Of a DNA stretch of 64,000 bases, positions 24,842 through 41,050 are shown in pieces. This DNA is from Gossypium raimondii (lineage: Eukaryota > Streptophyta > Magnoliopsida > Malvales > Malvaceae). The notes beneath the pieces were generated by a model that was given only the letters and a program-made list of their open reading frames with translations, searched no databases and was not told where the DNA came from. The position numbers and the translations under genes were made by a program. The number at the start of each line of letters is the position of its first letter. Position 1 is the first letter of the stretch. Location of the stretch: the NCBI RefSeq assembly GCF_025698545.1, contig NC_068575.1:62071980-62135979 (forward strand), written 5' to 3'.

Positions 24842-25365
24842 TCTGTTTGTCTTTCTTTGTTTCTGTGTCGATTACAAAAAAAAGTGTAATCTCTGCAACG
24901 ATTACATTCAGTATAGTTTTCTTTCATGATTTATTTAAATGCTTCTCTTTGGCTATTTAACACAAAATTTGCATTTCATAGATCCATCTTTCATTTTTGT
25001 CAGCCATTGTTTTCCTTTTTTCTATCGACATGTGGCTATTTAACTCATCAAGTTCTTGAAAACCTATTGCAGATGGCTTTGAATTTGATGATTGGCTTCA
25101 ATTGGAGCATTGTCGAAACTCGAAATTAACTGCTCTCAAAATGCATTGGGGCGTTTTGCAGATTCCTTTTCTACTGATCAATTGATAGGTACGTTGTAAA
25201 TGGGAATGAATGTTTCGCTTTGATTCAATTTCGGTTTGAATTGAACAGTTGAACTTAAGAATTGCTTGTTTGATTTAAAGTTTCTTTATAGATTGAATGT
25301 TTTGAGGGTCTTTGTGGTATTGTTGAATTCTATATAGGTTTTAATGATCAAGGAAAAGAGCAAAG

Positions 25366-31419
<6,054 letters not shown>

Positions 31420-32477
31420 AGTTGTTCCCAAGTTTTCATTCATTTTATCCTTGCTTTATCAAATAAGGTTGCTGGGTTTGTAAAGCAAAGGACTGTGAGT
31501 AAGAAGTTGTTCTAGGTTCATAGATGCCGTCGTTGCCGGTTCGTGGATCCGAGAAGAAACTACAATTTATAAGAAACATGCTATATTTATAGGATTTTAA
31601 AGGGAAGCTGAAAGCAAATAGGAAGAGGAGACTGTTTATAATTGCAGGGGGATAGCAGATTTCTTGTGTAAACCAATTACGGGTTCAAATTCAATGGCTA
31701 TAATCTTTTCTTGTTTTTTACTCAAAATTATAGTCTCTTTTCTACCAAAAACAAAAATAAATAAAAAATGGAAACAATAATATTAATTAAACACATGGAT
31801 GGGTGAGGTAAAAATAAAAAAATTAAAAGGATCCATTGGTGAAGAAAGAAGTTGACAGATTAATTAAAGGGTAAACTACACTCAGGTCTCTAAATTATTA
31901 GTAAGTTACAAAATGGTCAATAAATTATTCAAAATTTTTTATTTAAATCACAAGATTGTTATTTCTTTTTTAAAATCCGGTTAATGTGCTCCAAGTGATG
32001 ATATGACGATTGATATGGTGGATCAGTACCCTATTGACAAATAGAATAACATACTTTAGATCCAAATTGATTTAATGATCAATGTTGAAGATTAGAAAAA
32101 AAATTATTTGGATTTTGATTTACAGATTCGTAACTTTTAAAGTTGTTTAATGAAAAAAAACTTAACTGTTGGAGTAAATCGAAATGATAACTGTGGTACG
32201 AACAAATAAGCTCATATAGCACCGATTTTAAAAGCTCAATGACTTAAATAAGATTTTTTGAATAGTTAAATGATCATTTTGTAACTTTTTTTAAATAGAG
32301 TAACCAAAACATAAGCTTTATTTTGTAACTTTTTGAAATTTTATGACCAAAATATAAATTTACTAATAGTTTAGTTGAACTTGTAGTTTACCTTAATAAC
32401 ACTAAAAGTAACTTAACCAGACCCCTTCAGTCCAACGAAGGTCGCTTGTTGCAGCTACATTTCAGCGCTGGTTTAGA
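31420..32477. other. Spacer between the ABCC10-like and PPR genes
   Basis: No gene. The 3' UTR of the ABC gene comes first, then a complete MITE (31870-32392) that ends only 86 bases before the PPR start codon. The PPR promoter therefore either lies within or just beyond the MITE, or is very short. Confidence 0.45.
31870..32392. mobile_element. MITE with inverted ends (family C), 86 bases upstream of the PPR gene
   Basis: 523 bases. The left end reads GGTAAACTACACTCAGGTCTC then TAAATTATTAGTAAG. The right end, reversed, reads GGTAAACTACAAGTTCAACT then AAACTATTAGTAAATTTA. The inner words AAATGGTCAATAAATTATTC and TGATCATTTTGTAACTTTTT mirror each other. Fragments of the family occur at about 5220-5320, 16120-16250, 30733-30870, 37195-37475 and 56620-57310. 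Confidence 0.8.
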
Positions 32478-34034
32478 ATGGCTCTCTCCAAAACCAGACC
32501 ACTGCAGTCTATGTTTCGCTCATTCCACAACTACAAACCCATTCTTCGCTTCTCTTCTCTCACCCATCAACAACAGCCTACTTTTCCACCATTATCGAAC
32601 CTCGTAAACGAAATCTCTCGCGTACTAAGCGACCACAGGAGCCCTCACCATGACTTAGACCACTCTCTTACCACATTCTCATCTCATATATCATCTCAAC
32701 TAGTCGAACAAGTCTTGAAACGTTGTAAGAATCTCGGGTTTTCCGCCCACAGATTCTTTCTTTGGGCTGCAAAAATTCCGGGTTTTCAACACAGTGATAC
32801 AAGCTATCGTATTTTGGTTGATGTATTAGGAAGTAACCAACAGTTTGCTATTTTATGGGATTTCTTGGTAGAAATTAGAGATAGTAAACAATTTGAGTCA
32901 AACCCGGAAATTTTCTGGCTTGTTTTTAAAGCTTATTGTAGAGCAAATTTGCCTGGTGATGCGATCAGGGCTTTTGATAGGATGGTGGAGTTTGGAATCA
33001 AACCTAGTGTTGATGATGTCGATAAACTTTTGTTTTTGTTATGTAAAAAGAAATTTGTAAAACACGCCCAAGGGTTTTTTGATAGAGCTAAGCACGAGTT
33101 TGAGGTTAGTGCAAAAAGTTACAGCATTTTGTTGAGGGGTTGGGCAGATATTGGTGAAGTTGGTCAGGCACGTAAGGTGTTTGACGAAATGCTCCAACGA
33201 GGCTGTTCAATCGATGTTCTTGCTTATAATAGCTTGTTGGAAGCCTTATGCAAAGGTGGTTGCGTGGATGAAGCTTATAAGATGTTCAGAGAAATGGGTT
33301 CGAATGGGATTGAGCCAAATGCTTGTAGTTACTCTGTTTTCATTCGTGCATATTGTGAGGCAAATGATATTCATGCGGCTTTCAAGGTGCTCGATAGAAT
33401 GAGAAGATACAATCTTGTACCAAATTTGTTCACTTACAATTGTATTATCAAAAAGCTTTGCAAGAATGATAAAATTGATGAAGCTTACCAGCTTCTAACT
33501 GAGATGATTGAGAGGAATATTAATCCAGATACATGGAGTTACAATGTGATCTTGGCTTATCATTGTGAACATTCTGAGGTTAATAGAGCTCTTAGATTGA
33601 TTTCAAGAATGCAGAAAAATGATTGTTTGCCAGATAAACACACTTACAATATGTCACTAAAGTTGTTCATTCGTATAGGAAGATTCGACAAGGCAACCGA
33701 GTTGTGGGAGAGTATGGCAGATAGAGGATTTTATCCTTCGGTCTCAACTTATGCCGTTATGGTTCATGGTTTATGTAAAAAGAGAGGTAAGTTAGAGGAG
33801 GCATGCAAATATTTCGAGATGATGGTCGATGAGGGTATTCCTCCGTATTTTTCAACCGTCGAGTTATTGAGGAATCGATTGTTGAGGTTTGGGCTATCAG
33901 AAAGTGTTGAGATACTTGCTAATAAGATGGCTCGAAGCACTTCTTGTTCGATACAAGAGCTAGAAAATGCTATGAGAGGTAAAACAACATATAGAAGAAC
34001 AAGAAGTGAAGAAACAGAGCTTGAAAGTGAGTAA
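32478..34034 (+). CDS. Pentatricopeptide repeat protein, P class, At1g52640-like, probably mitochondrial
   Basis: An intronless gene of 518 residues, as usual for PPR genes. The N-terminal ~60 residues are basic, Ser- and Phe-rich and nearly free of acids (MALSKTRPLQSMFRSFHNY), as in an organelle transit peptide, more likely mitochondrial. From about residue 105 a run of about ten 35-residue helical repeats follows, e.g. VLAYNSLLEALCKGGCVDEA, FTYNCIIKKLCKNDKIDEA and STYAVMVHGLCKKRGKLEEA. There are no L/S repeats and no E, DYW or SMR domain, so it is P class. Such proteins bind organelle RNA sequence-specifically and act in its stability, processing or splicing. The target RNA is not known. 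The C-terminus (TTYRRTRSEETELESE) is charged. The nearest named relative I can think of is Arabidopsis At1g52640. That assignment rests on overall resemblance only. Confidence 0.9.
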   Translation: MALSKTRPLQSMFRSFHNYKPILRFSSLTHQQQPTFPPLSNLVNEISRVLSDHRSPHHDLDHSLTTFSSHISSQLVEQVLKRCKNLGFSAHRFFLWAAKIPGFQHSDTSYRILVDVLGSNQQFAILWDFLVEIRDSKQFESNPEIFWLVFKAYCRANLPGDAIRAFDRMVEFGIKPSVDDVDKLLFLLCKKKFVKHAQGFFDRAKHEFEVSAKSYSILLRGWADIGEVGQARKVFDEMLQRGCSIDVLAYNSLLEALCKGGCVDEAYKMFREMGSNGIEPNACSYSVFIRAYCEANDIHAAFKVLDRMRRYNLVPNLFTYNCIIKKLCKNDKIDEAYQLLTEMIERNINPDTWSYNVILAYHCEHSEVNRALRLISRMQKNDCLPDKHTYNMSLKLFIRIGRFDKATELWESMADRGFYPSVSTYAVMVHGLCKKRGKLEEACKYFEMMVDEGIPPYFSTVELLRNRLLRFGLSESVEILANKMARSTSCSIQELENAMRGKTTYRRTRSEETELESE

Positions 34035-35921
34035 CAATGGCCCTTGCTTTTCAGTTTGATGCTAAATGTGAAAATCAATCTCTTAAGTTCATGATTGATT
34101 TTTCTAGTCATATACATTAATTGATTGTCATATTACCTTGTCTTTATTTTCAACTCAATGCATTCTCTAATCTAACAAGCTTACATAATACTGATCAATA
34201 TAATACACTTCCTCTGCTTTCTCAGCTACCAAACAGAGTATTATTTGTGAAAAGGATTGATTTTTGAACCCATAAAATTTTCAATGTCACAACAAACCCA
34301 GATTTTGAAACTAATTTTTACTTTGCAAAAATTTTATTTTGACCCCCAAGAATTTATAATTCGATGTTTTTATTCTGTTCCTCCAGTATTAAATCCCTAC
34401 TTTTGCCGGTGCAAATAACTAAGAAAAGATGAAGAAAAATGGAAGTTTTGCAGATGAAATTTCTGATTGTTCTCTTATGTCAATTTTTACCCCAAGAATT
34501 TATAATTCAATTTTTGGTTATTTAATGTATAGACGAATTCATATATGAAAAGTGAGAGGATTTGGATAAAAATATAGGTCTAAAAAAGGAGTTTGAAAAA
34601 AATATGATCCGTTTTCTAGACAGATTAGGTCTCGGGTAAGCTTTTTTGGCCCAGATCAGTTCCGGATACCCTTAACAAAGTATCGGTACATTACCCAAAA
34701 ACATCGGCACTGTGCCTGAAAATTTGCCTGAGCATTGATGCCTTGGGGCAAGTATCGATATCTTGGGGCAAGTATTGATACTATAGGCTTTAATATGGGT
34801 CGAGTCGGTCCAGGTCTGGGTTTAACATTTATAATCTGGGTCGGGTTTGGATAAAACTTTAGGCCCATTTTTGGGTCAAGCCGGGCACGAGCTTATCAAT
34901 CAAGCTTAAAATTTTTATTGAGCTCGGCTCAAACACGAACTGCCCGATCTATCAACAACTCTAGTACTGGCATGCTTTGGTTGTTTTTATAGCTTTTCTT
35001 TTTTTGCCAAATTCTGAACATTTTTAATGGAAGGGAAAACATTTTATTTCTTGTTGAACAAAGCGTAGACTCTCTTGTGTTGGTGCTTGTAAGGCTTGTA
35101 TATATAAAACAATTATTTGTAAACGATAGATATCAATTAATTTGGGGTTGGAATCCAATATCTACAATGATATGCATGAGTGACCCAATTTTCAGCCAAT
35201 GTAGGCAAAATAAAAAACGGTAGAGGCATATCTTGGAAAAAACGACCACTTTGTGAGCTAAAAATGACCACTATTTTCCAAGGTAAGGATGAATTAAGCA
35301 AATGGAATTACAAGCACATCTCAAGAATCAAGAAGCAACGACATACATAAAATAACATCAATGTATCAAGCGATTCTCTAAAATGTAGTTTAGAATATTC
35401 CTTCATTTATACGAAGAATCGCAACATTTTTATTTTGTAAGACATAGGTAACTCTGATTTACTTAACTTGTCAACAAAAATCTTTAATAATCGAACTTAA
35501 CAATGACGTAACAATTTTCCATTATTGCATACCGAGACTTACAAACAATGAACCAATCAAGTTGAAAAGATTGAGGCAAACAACTTCTTTGCTATATTAT
35601 TAGAAAGATTTACTATGAAATTAACGATCTGAACTGCATGTTCTTTTGAGACAGCCATAACAAAAGCTACGTAAATTAAATTTTTTTGAATAAAATTCTC
35701 ATGGAGTAAAAAAAAAAACAGAATTTCTTTTAATTGAGTTCCAGCAGGAGTCTAGAAATTGTGTATGATATGAAGTTAGCAACTAAACTAAAGAGAGATG
35801 GAATAATTAGATTAGGGATGGTAATGAAAGAGAGAGGAAAAGAGATACATTTATTATTCTTGACTTTTAGTAGGAGTCTATAATCTAGCAATAAGCTTAG
35901 AGATAAAGCAAAACATGCATA
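34035..35921. other. Spacer after the PPR gene
   Basis: No gene. It includes the PPR 3' UTR and, at about 34640-34930, a repeat rich in GGGTCGGGTTTGGATAAAACT and TATCGATA words that also occurs in cotton spacers, with similar text at 42870-43400. The stretch 34940-35920 is plain AT-rich spacer. I see nothing definite in it. Confidence 0.4.
34640..34930. repeat. Dispersed repeat with GGCCCA/GGGTCGGG and TATCGATA words
   Basis: GGGCAAGTATCGATATCTTGG and GGGGCAAGTATTGATAC form a short internal tandem near 34746-34785. GGGTCGGGTTTGGATAAAACT (about 34841) and TTTTGGGTCAAGCCGGGC (about 34870) follow. A related stretch with TTAGGTCCGTTTTC and GGGCTGGAGC words lies at 42870-43400. Confidence 0.5.
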
Positions 35922-35960
35922 TTCAACAATTACATGGCGTGGAGTCATGTAATTGTTGAA
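35922..35960. repeat. 15-bp perfect hairpin at the edge of the DUF295 gene
   Basis: TTCAACAATTACATG (35922-35936) and its exact reverse complement CATGTAATTGTTGAA (35946-35960) flank a 9-base loop, GCGTGGAGT. The 18 bases AATTACATGGCGTGGAGT (35928-35945, arm plus loop) occur again at 36041-36058 inside the coding frame. Confidence 0.95.
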
Positions 35961-36792
35961 GAGATGCAATCATCAAGTTCCATTCCTAATGATTACCAAA
36001 AGTCAAGAAAAGCGTGGTTTATATAATATCACTGAGAAGAAATTACATGGCGTGGAGTTGTCAGTGCCTTATAAAAGAAGATGTTGTGGTTCTTCTTATG
36101 GATGGATAGCTACAGTAGACTGGACTTTGGCTATTAAACTCATAAACCCTTTCACCGGTGGAATCATTGATCTTCCTTCTGTTGATATTCCCGTTGTGAA
36201 CAAATTCACTAAGGAAGATGAGCATGAGTTTCATAAAGGCAAGTTTTATGCTGTAGATTTTAGGTTGGGAATCAAATCAGTCCAAGTCACAAATATGAAT
36301 GGTAGTTTAGTTTCAGCTTTTGATGAGAAAATAATAATTCCACCTGAAGAAGAAGGTGATAATGCGTTTAAGTATATTGTGGAATCATCAGACGGTGAAC
36401 TTTTGATTGTCCAAAGATTTATTAGCACCTATGGTCCATACCGTTGGACAACAAACTTCAAGGTTTTAAAGCTTCGGCAACATGCAAACCATGTGGCAAG
36501 GCTTGTTGAGGTAAGGAACATTGGGGATGATGCCTTGTTCTTGGGTGACAATTGCTCCATGTCTGTCGCTGCTTCTCGATTTCCTGAATGTCGACCCAAT
36601 TCCATTTACTTTACGGATGATACTATTCTTTATACTCTTGAAGGGTCTATTGATATGGGAATTTTTAGTTTGGAAACAGGTTGTTTTCAACCATTTGATG
36701 ATATGGATCCTTCTCATTCAGATATGCCTCCTCCCTTTTTTATTTTACCTACATTGGTTGACAATCGAGTCACACATCCATGTCAATACTAG
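35953..36792 (+). pseudogene. DUF295 / F-box-associated protein gene lacking its F-box; probably truncated
   Basis: An open frame of 279 residues with the beta-propeller-like DUF295 domain that follows the F-box in many plant SKP1-type F-box proteins. Signs of the family are LMITKSQEKRGLYNITEKK near the N-terminus, SSYGWIATVD, LINPFTGGIIDLP, GKFYAVDFRLGI, ESSDGELLIVQRF, GDNCSMSVAASRFPECRPN and NSIYFTDDT near the end. The F-box itself is absent: the homology begins only a few codons after the apparent start, within a hairpin whose arm and loop are copied from inside the gene. Between about residues 88 and 97 the usual 60-80 residue middle section (a strand with the calyx-like F..A..) seems to be missing. 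The protein could not join an SCF ubiquitin ligase in the usual way. It is most likely a 5'-truncated duplicate with an intact remaining frame. Confidence 0.7.
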
Positions 36793-39310
36793 ATACTCGA
36801 TGGGAACAGGTTCTTTTCACCAGTAATACTCTGTTTGGTAGCTCAGAAAGCACACAGGAATAATTTGAATTTGAGAACTAGTTTTCGTTTTCTTCAAGTA
36901 GACTGTGCTGCATTTATATTCAATGAAATTTTAGTGTGTATATTTCACCTAGCGTTGTAGTTTATTGTTAAATGTCTTTTCTTCTTGCAGGTTTCTCCAA
37001 CGATTCTCTTCATTTTCCTGGAAAATTATCACTTCAGATTTTCACTCTTTTAATAAACTAATCAATTTGGACTTATTTAATTCTTTTTAATAATATAACA
37101 ACTAAATTGATCCATTTAATAATAGAGGGATTAATTGAATACCAGTCCCTATAAATAGAGACTTTCTAAGTATTTTAACCAACTCAAAAGTAATACTAAA
37201 CAACTTCAAATGTCACGAATCTATTTCCAAAATTGACTTAAATCTAAAGCATGTTCTTCTATTCGTTGATGAGTGTTAATCCACCATACCAATCTTCAAA
37301 TATCGCTTGAAACTTAAAAAAAAAAACCTAACAACTCAGTGACTTAAATAAAAACTTTCGAATGGTTTAATGAAAAATTTTAATAATTTAGTGACCATTT
37401 TATAACTTTTAGAATTGAGTAATCAAAATGTAAACTTATTAATAATTTAATAATCTTGGATGAAATTTTCCCTAATTTAAATTGCTTTATTAAAGCACAA
37501 ATTGTATTGAAGGAGGATAAATGGTTGGGACCCGTTGGTTTCAAGGTCACTTTCTCCGTTGGGCTTTTAGCCCAGAAATCTAGGTCAATGTCCATTTCAT
37601 TCTCCGACATGTCCCCGACCCTTTTGTCTGCTATTTTATTTGTTCTTCTTTTCTCCAGATAATTTATAATTAGTTAATTACTTCTATTTTTAGGTTAAAA
37701 AATTTGTCATAAGTCCTTATGGTTTTTATAAATTTAAATTTAGTCTCTAGGTTTTTATTTCTGGGAATTTAATCACTCCTTTTCAAATTTCGAATTTCAG
37801 GTCCCAACTGCTTGTAATGTTAAATTTCATTTGTTAAGTTTATTATAACGTCATTTTTTTAGTTACATGACTACCAAGTGAGTATTTCTTTTATTTCAAA
37901 ATATCACACAAACAAATTTAACAATGTTAGCAATTTGACCTGAATTTTGAATTCTGAAAAATAAAAGTATATGGATTAAATTTTAATTTTGTGAAGAGTA
38001 TAAAGACTTATGACATATTTTTCCTTTTTTTAAAATACAGTACATGTTTGATACAAATATGTTCAATTTTTAATTTTTCATGGATAAAAAATAATTGTAA
38101 AATCATATTTTCGTATCTATCTTCGTATATGCATCAAACCAATGTGTCGAGGACAAGTATTTAAGAAAAAATATCAAATCTGATATTTTGTATCTATATT
38201 CTAAAATGTAATCGATACATGAATTTCAATTTGATGCAATCATGCACATAAAATTTGAATTGTGATTCATATGTATATATAAATCAAATCAAAATCCCTT
38301 TATAATATTACACGTTGGATCAAAATTGATTTATAATTTTAATATTCACCCTTTAAAAAACAAACATTTTAAATTAAGAAAAATGCGGATAAGCTTCCAA
38401 CATACAAATTGTGACCATCTATAGTTTCTTTTATTTAATTTTGTGGTATAGGAAAGGCATTTTATCCTTTAAGTTGGACCATAAGTCATTTACAATTGAG
38501 CAGTTAGGATGTACGCATCAAACCGGTGATACAGCCATCCTTTCAAAATTGGCGGTGCTCATCTCAATTAAATATATTATTTAAAGCCAAAAAATTGTGA
38601 CCGCCCGATAATTAAACAAAAGCATGCGGTGTGAAATCAACAATTGTGACTAATGACATAAGAATTAATCAGTTGTTTAGGTAGAATTTTATAAATAATG
38701 AAGATTAAAATTTCAATGTTGACCATAATATTTCTAAAATCTTAGGCAGAAAACATATTATCACAAGTTTAATGTCATTTTAGTTTGCTATTACCACATA
38801 CTACTCATAAAAAAATTCAATAAATGGACTTAACGTGTTTTTTTTTTTGTTTGTGAATACTAAAATTTTAAATTTTGAAAATATAAGAATTAAGAATGAT
38901 CAAATTGAAAACGTGGATTAAATCTAGAACGTTACGTGTAGTAGAAGACTAAGAATAGAATTTAACCAAATGTATTTAACTGCTACTATTTGGATTAGAA
39001 CTGAAATTGACCAATTCGAAAAGTCTAAGGATAAAAATTGATCAAATTAAAACTTAAGAGTAAAAGCAAAATTTAACCTAAAAAGGAAGTGTGGAATAAA
39101 AGGTTGATGCAACAATGCAGCATGAATGCTGATGGGGGGCTCACCTTTTCTCTTTTTAATTATTAGGGGTGAAGACATCATATCGATAAATGTGTATATA
39201 TATATTAAGATGTGTTGGTCACATTGTTGTGCTTTTTCCCTTACAATACAAAACTCCATATCATTTTTTGTTCTGTTTTTCTTGCATCATTTAATAGAGT
39301 GTAAGAAGCC
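36793..39310. other. Spacer between the DUF295 and MAKR6-like genes
   Basis: No gene. It contains the end of a family B MITE (about 37040-37182), a family C fragment (about 37195-37475), a complete-looking MITE at 37693-38033, and an AT-rich stretch with a GCATCAAACC..AATTTGATGC pairing near 38130-38230. The last ~250 bases before 39311 are the likely MAKR6 promoter, with TATATATATATTAAG near 39196. Confidence 0.45.
37693..38033. mobile_element. MITE-like element with ~60-base inverted ends
   Basis: About 340 bases. The left end reads GGTTAAAAAATTTGTCATAA then GTCCTTATGG. The right end, reversed, reads GGAAAAATATGTCATAAGTC then TTTATACTC. Inner pairs continue: AAATTTAGTCTCTAGG against CTATATACTTTTATTT (loosely), and TTGAATTTCAGG-like words on both sides. 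No coding capacity. Confidence 0.6.
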
Positions 39311-40236
39311 ATGGAAACTGCTCAACCCATCATCTCCATCGAAAGCTTTTCATATAGTTGGTTAGTTAACCTAAGACCTTCATTAGATAGTTTAGATAGA
39401 GCTTCATTTGATATTGCATCATGTGATGAAACAGCTTCTTTCATTGAAATGGACCCAACAATGCCACCTTCTAAGAGATTCTTTTCAAATCCTCAAGATT
39501 TTATGTTTGATTTTCCGATCCCACAACCTCCTCCTTCAGCTCTCGCCCTTGTTCATGCCGATGAGCTCTTTTCGAATGGCTATATCGCGCCGTTCTTTGT
39601 TAACCCTTTGAAAATGGAAGCATACAAAGAGGTTTCCAGGTCATCTCCGACGGGGGAAAGATCAGTTCAACATGAACTGATTCCAGATAGTAAACCGAAT
39701 CGCCTTGTTTGTTTGAGGAAGTGTCGAATAAGATTGTCCAAGAGAATGTTTTTGAAATACTTGGGTTTTCTTATAACGTTATGTAGAAGAATTAGAAGGT
39801 TCAACACAAGTAAAAAAGTCGAAACCGTTGTTGGAGTGAGTGTTGTATATAATGAGTGGCGAAAGCCATTTGATTTCGAAAACTCGATTTACGAAGCGGT
39901 TCTTCATTGCAAACAATCAAACGGTATGTTGAATCTCTTTTTGTTTATTATTTTTGTTTCCGTTGGTGAAAATTTTGGATTCGAATCGTGATACGCATTA
40001 AGGGAGGGCTAGTAGACGCTAAGGCTTCCCTAAAATGAAAAAATAGCGTTTTTTCCTTTTAGATTTTATAAAATTATAAGTTAATGAATAATTAAATTAC
40101 ATATTTTAATTTAATTTTTTAAAATTTATAAATATTAACATAATAATAAAATTATATAATTTAATTATTGTCTTTCCAACTTTACCTATCGGGGTGCTGA
40201 TATTGTTTTTCGTGTATTTCGTTTTCAGGAAAATGA
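39311..40236 (+). CDS. Membrane-associated kinase regulator, MAKR6-like
   Basis: Two exons, 39311-39923 and 40229-40236, give 206 residues. The second exon is 8 bases long and supplies only the last residues and the stop (SNGK, TGA). The start ME TAQPIISIESFSYSWLVNL is typical of MAKR6, as are ASFIEMDP and FFSNPQDFMFDFP. A basic stretch follows (CRIRLSKRMFLKYLGF then RRIRRF, about residues 137-165), of the kind that holds MAKR proteins at the inner face of the plasma membrane by charge. The C-terminal FENSIYEAVLHCK motif is conserved. MAKR proteins act near receptor kinases such as BRI1 (BKI1 is the best known member). The partner of MAKR6 is not known. If the intron were kept, the frame would run on to 39991 and add a hydrophobic tail that the family lacks, which supports the splice. 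Confidence 0.85.
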
Positions 40237-40550
40237 GTGCGGGATGCAATTATCTATTTCAATCCCACATCGGAAGAGTGGAAAATAGGTGGTGTCATGA
40301 AGGGTATCTGCCTACTTGTTGTTTGTCCTTTTCCATCTTTTCTTTTCTGGGAAATTATAAAGCTTTGTAAATGGTTGGCCATGGAATCCAACTCCAAGCA
40401 TACAAGTATATACTTGAATTATCATTTATATATTTATCGATATGCTTAAATGAGGAAAATTGAAAAAATTAAAAATCAATCTGAACTAAATGTTTTGATA
40501 GTTTATGGAATGCAAATTAAATGAATCGAGTTCTATTTTTATTTAATTTA

Positions 40551-41050
40551 GAGTTAATTGCCTCAAACATCCCCAAATTATGAATTGATCTTTAAACTTC
40601 AAATCATTCTAATTACATCCCTAAACTATAAAGTTATATCAATTAGGTCCTTTTGTTATTAAAATAGTTAATTTAACTGTTAAATAACACATCAGTTCTT
40701 ATGTGACATAATTTAAAATGAAAATTTTAAGAAAATGAATATCGTAAAAATAGATGTTTTAAAATCTTAGTTTTGATATTTTTGAAACTTTTACCAAAAA
40801 ATCATTTTCACTTTTTTTCAGTTTTATTATATTTTTAGTTTTACTTTTGACGTGACAATGGTTTATTTCTTTGAATTAATTTTCATTTTAAATTTAGCTA
40901 CATAAGATTTTACATGTCATTTAATAGTCAAATAAACGGTTTTAATAATGAAATCATTAATAATTTAGGGATGTAATTAGAACGTTTTAAAATTTAGGGA
41001 CCAATTTACTTGAAGGTCATAATTTGGAGATGTATGGTGCAATTAACTCT
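40551..41050. mobile_element. MITE-like element with ~120-base inverted ends
   Basis: About 500 bases. The left end reads GAGTTAATTGCCTCAAACAT then CCCCAAATTATGA. The right end, reversed, reads AGAGTTAATTGCACCATACA then TCTCCAAATTATGA. The pairing continues through TTCAAATCATTCTAATTACATCCCTAAA and its mirror. The middle has no frame. Confidence 0.75.

Larger units (their letters stand above)
22601..25365. other. Divergent spacer between the galactosyltransferase and ABCC10-like genes
   Basis: No gene seen. Partial MITE (family B) at about 22930-23050; a complete-looking MITE with inverted ends at 23089-23604; a dispersed repeat with TTTGATGATGTGACTAG at about 24460-24780. From 24810 a compact promoter for the ABC gene: two overlapping G-boxes, then TATATATA. 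A leader intron probably runs from the GT near 25192 (AGGTACGTTG) to ATATAG near 25339. The frames in the leader (such as 24926-25129) do not look like proteins. Confidence 0.5.
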
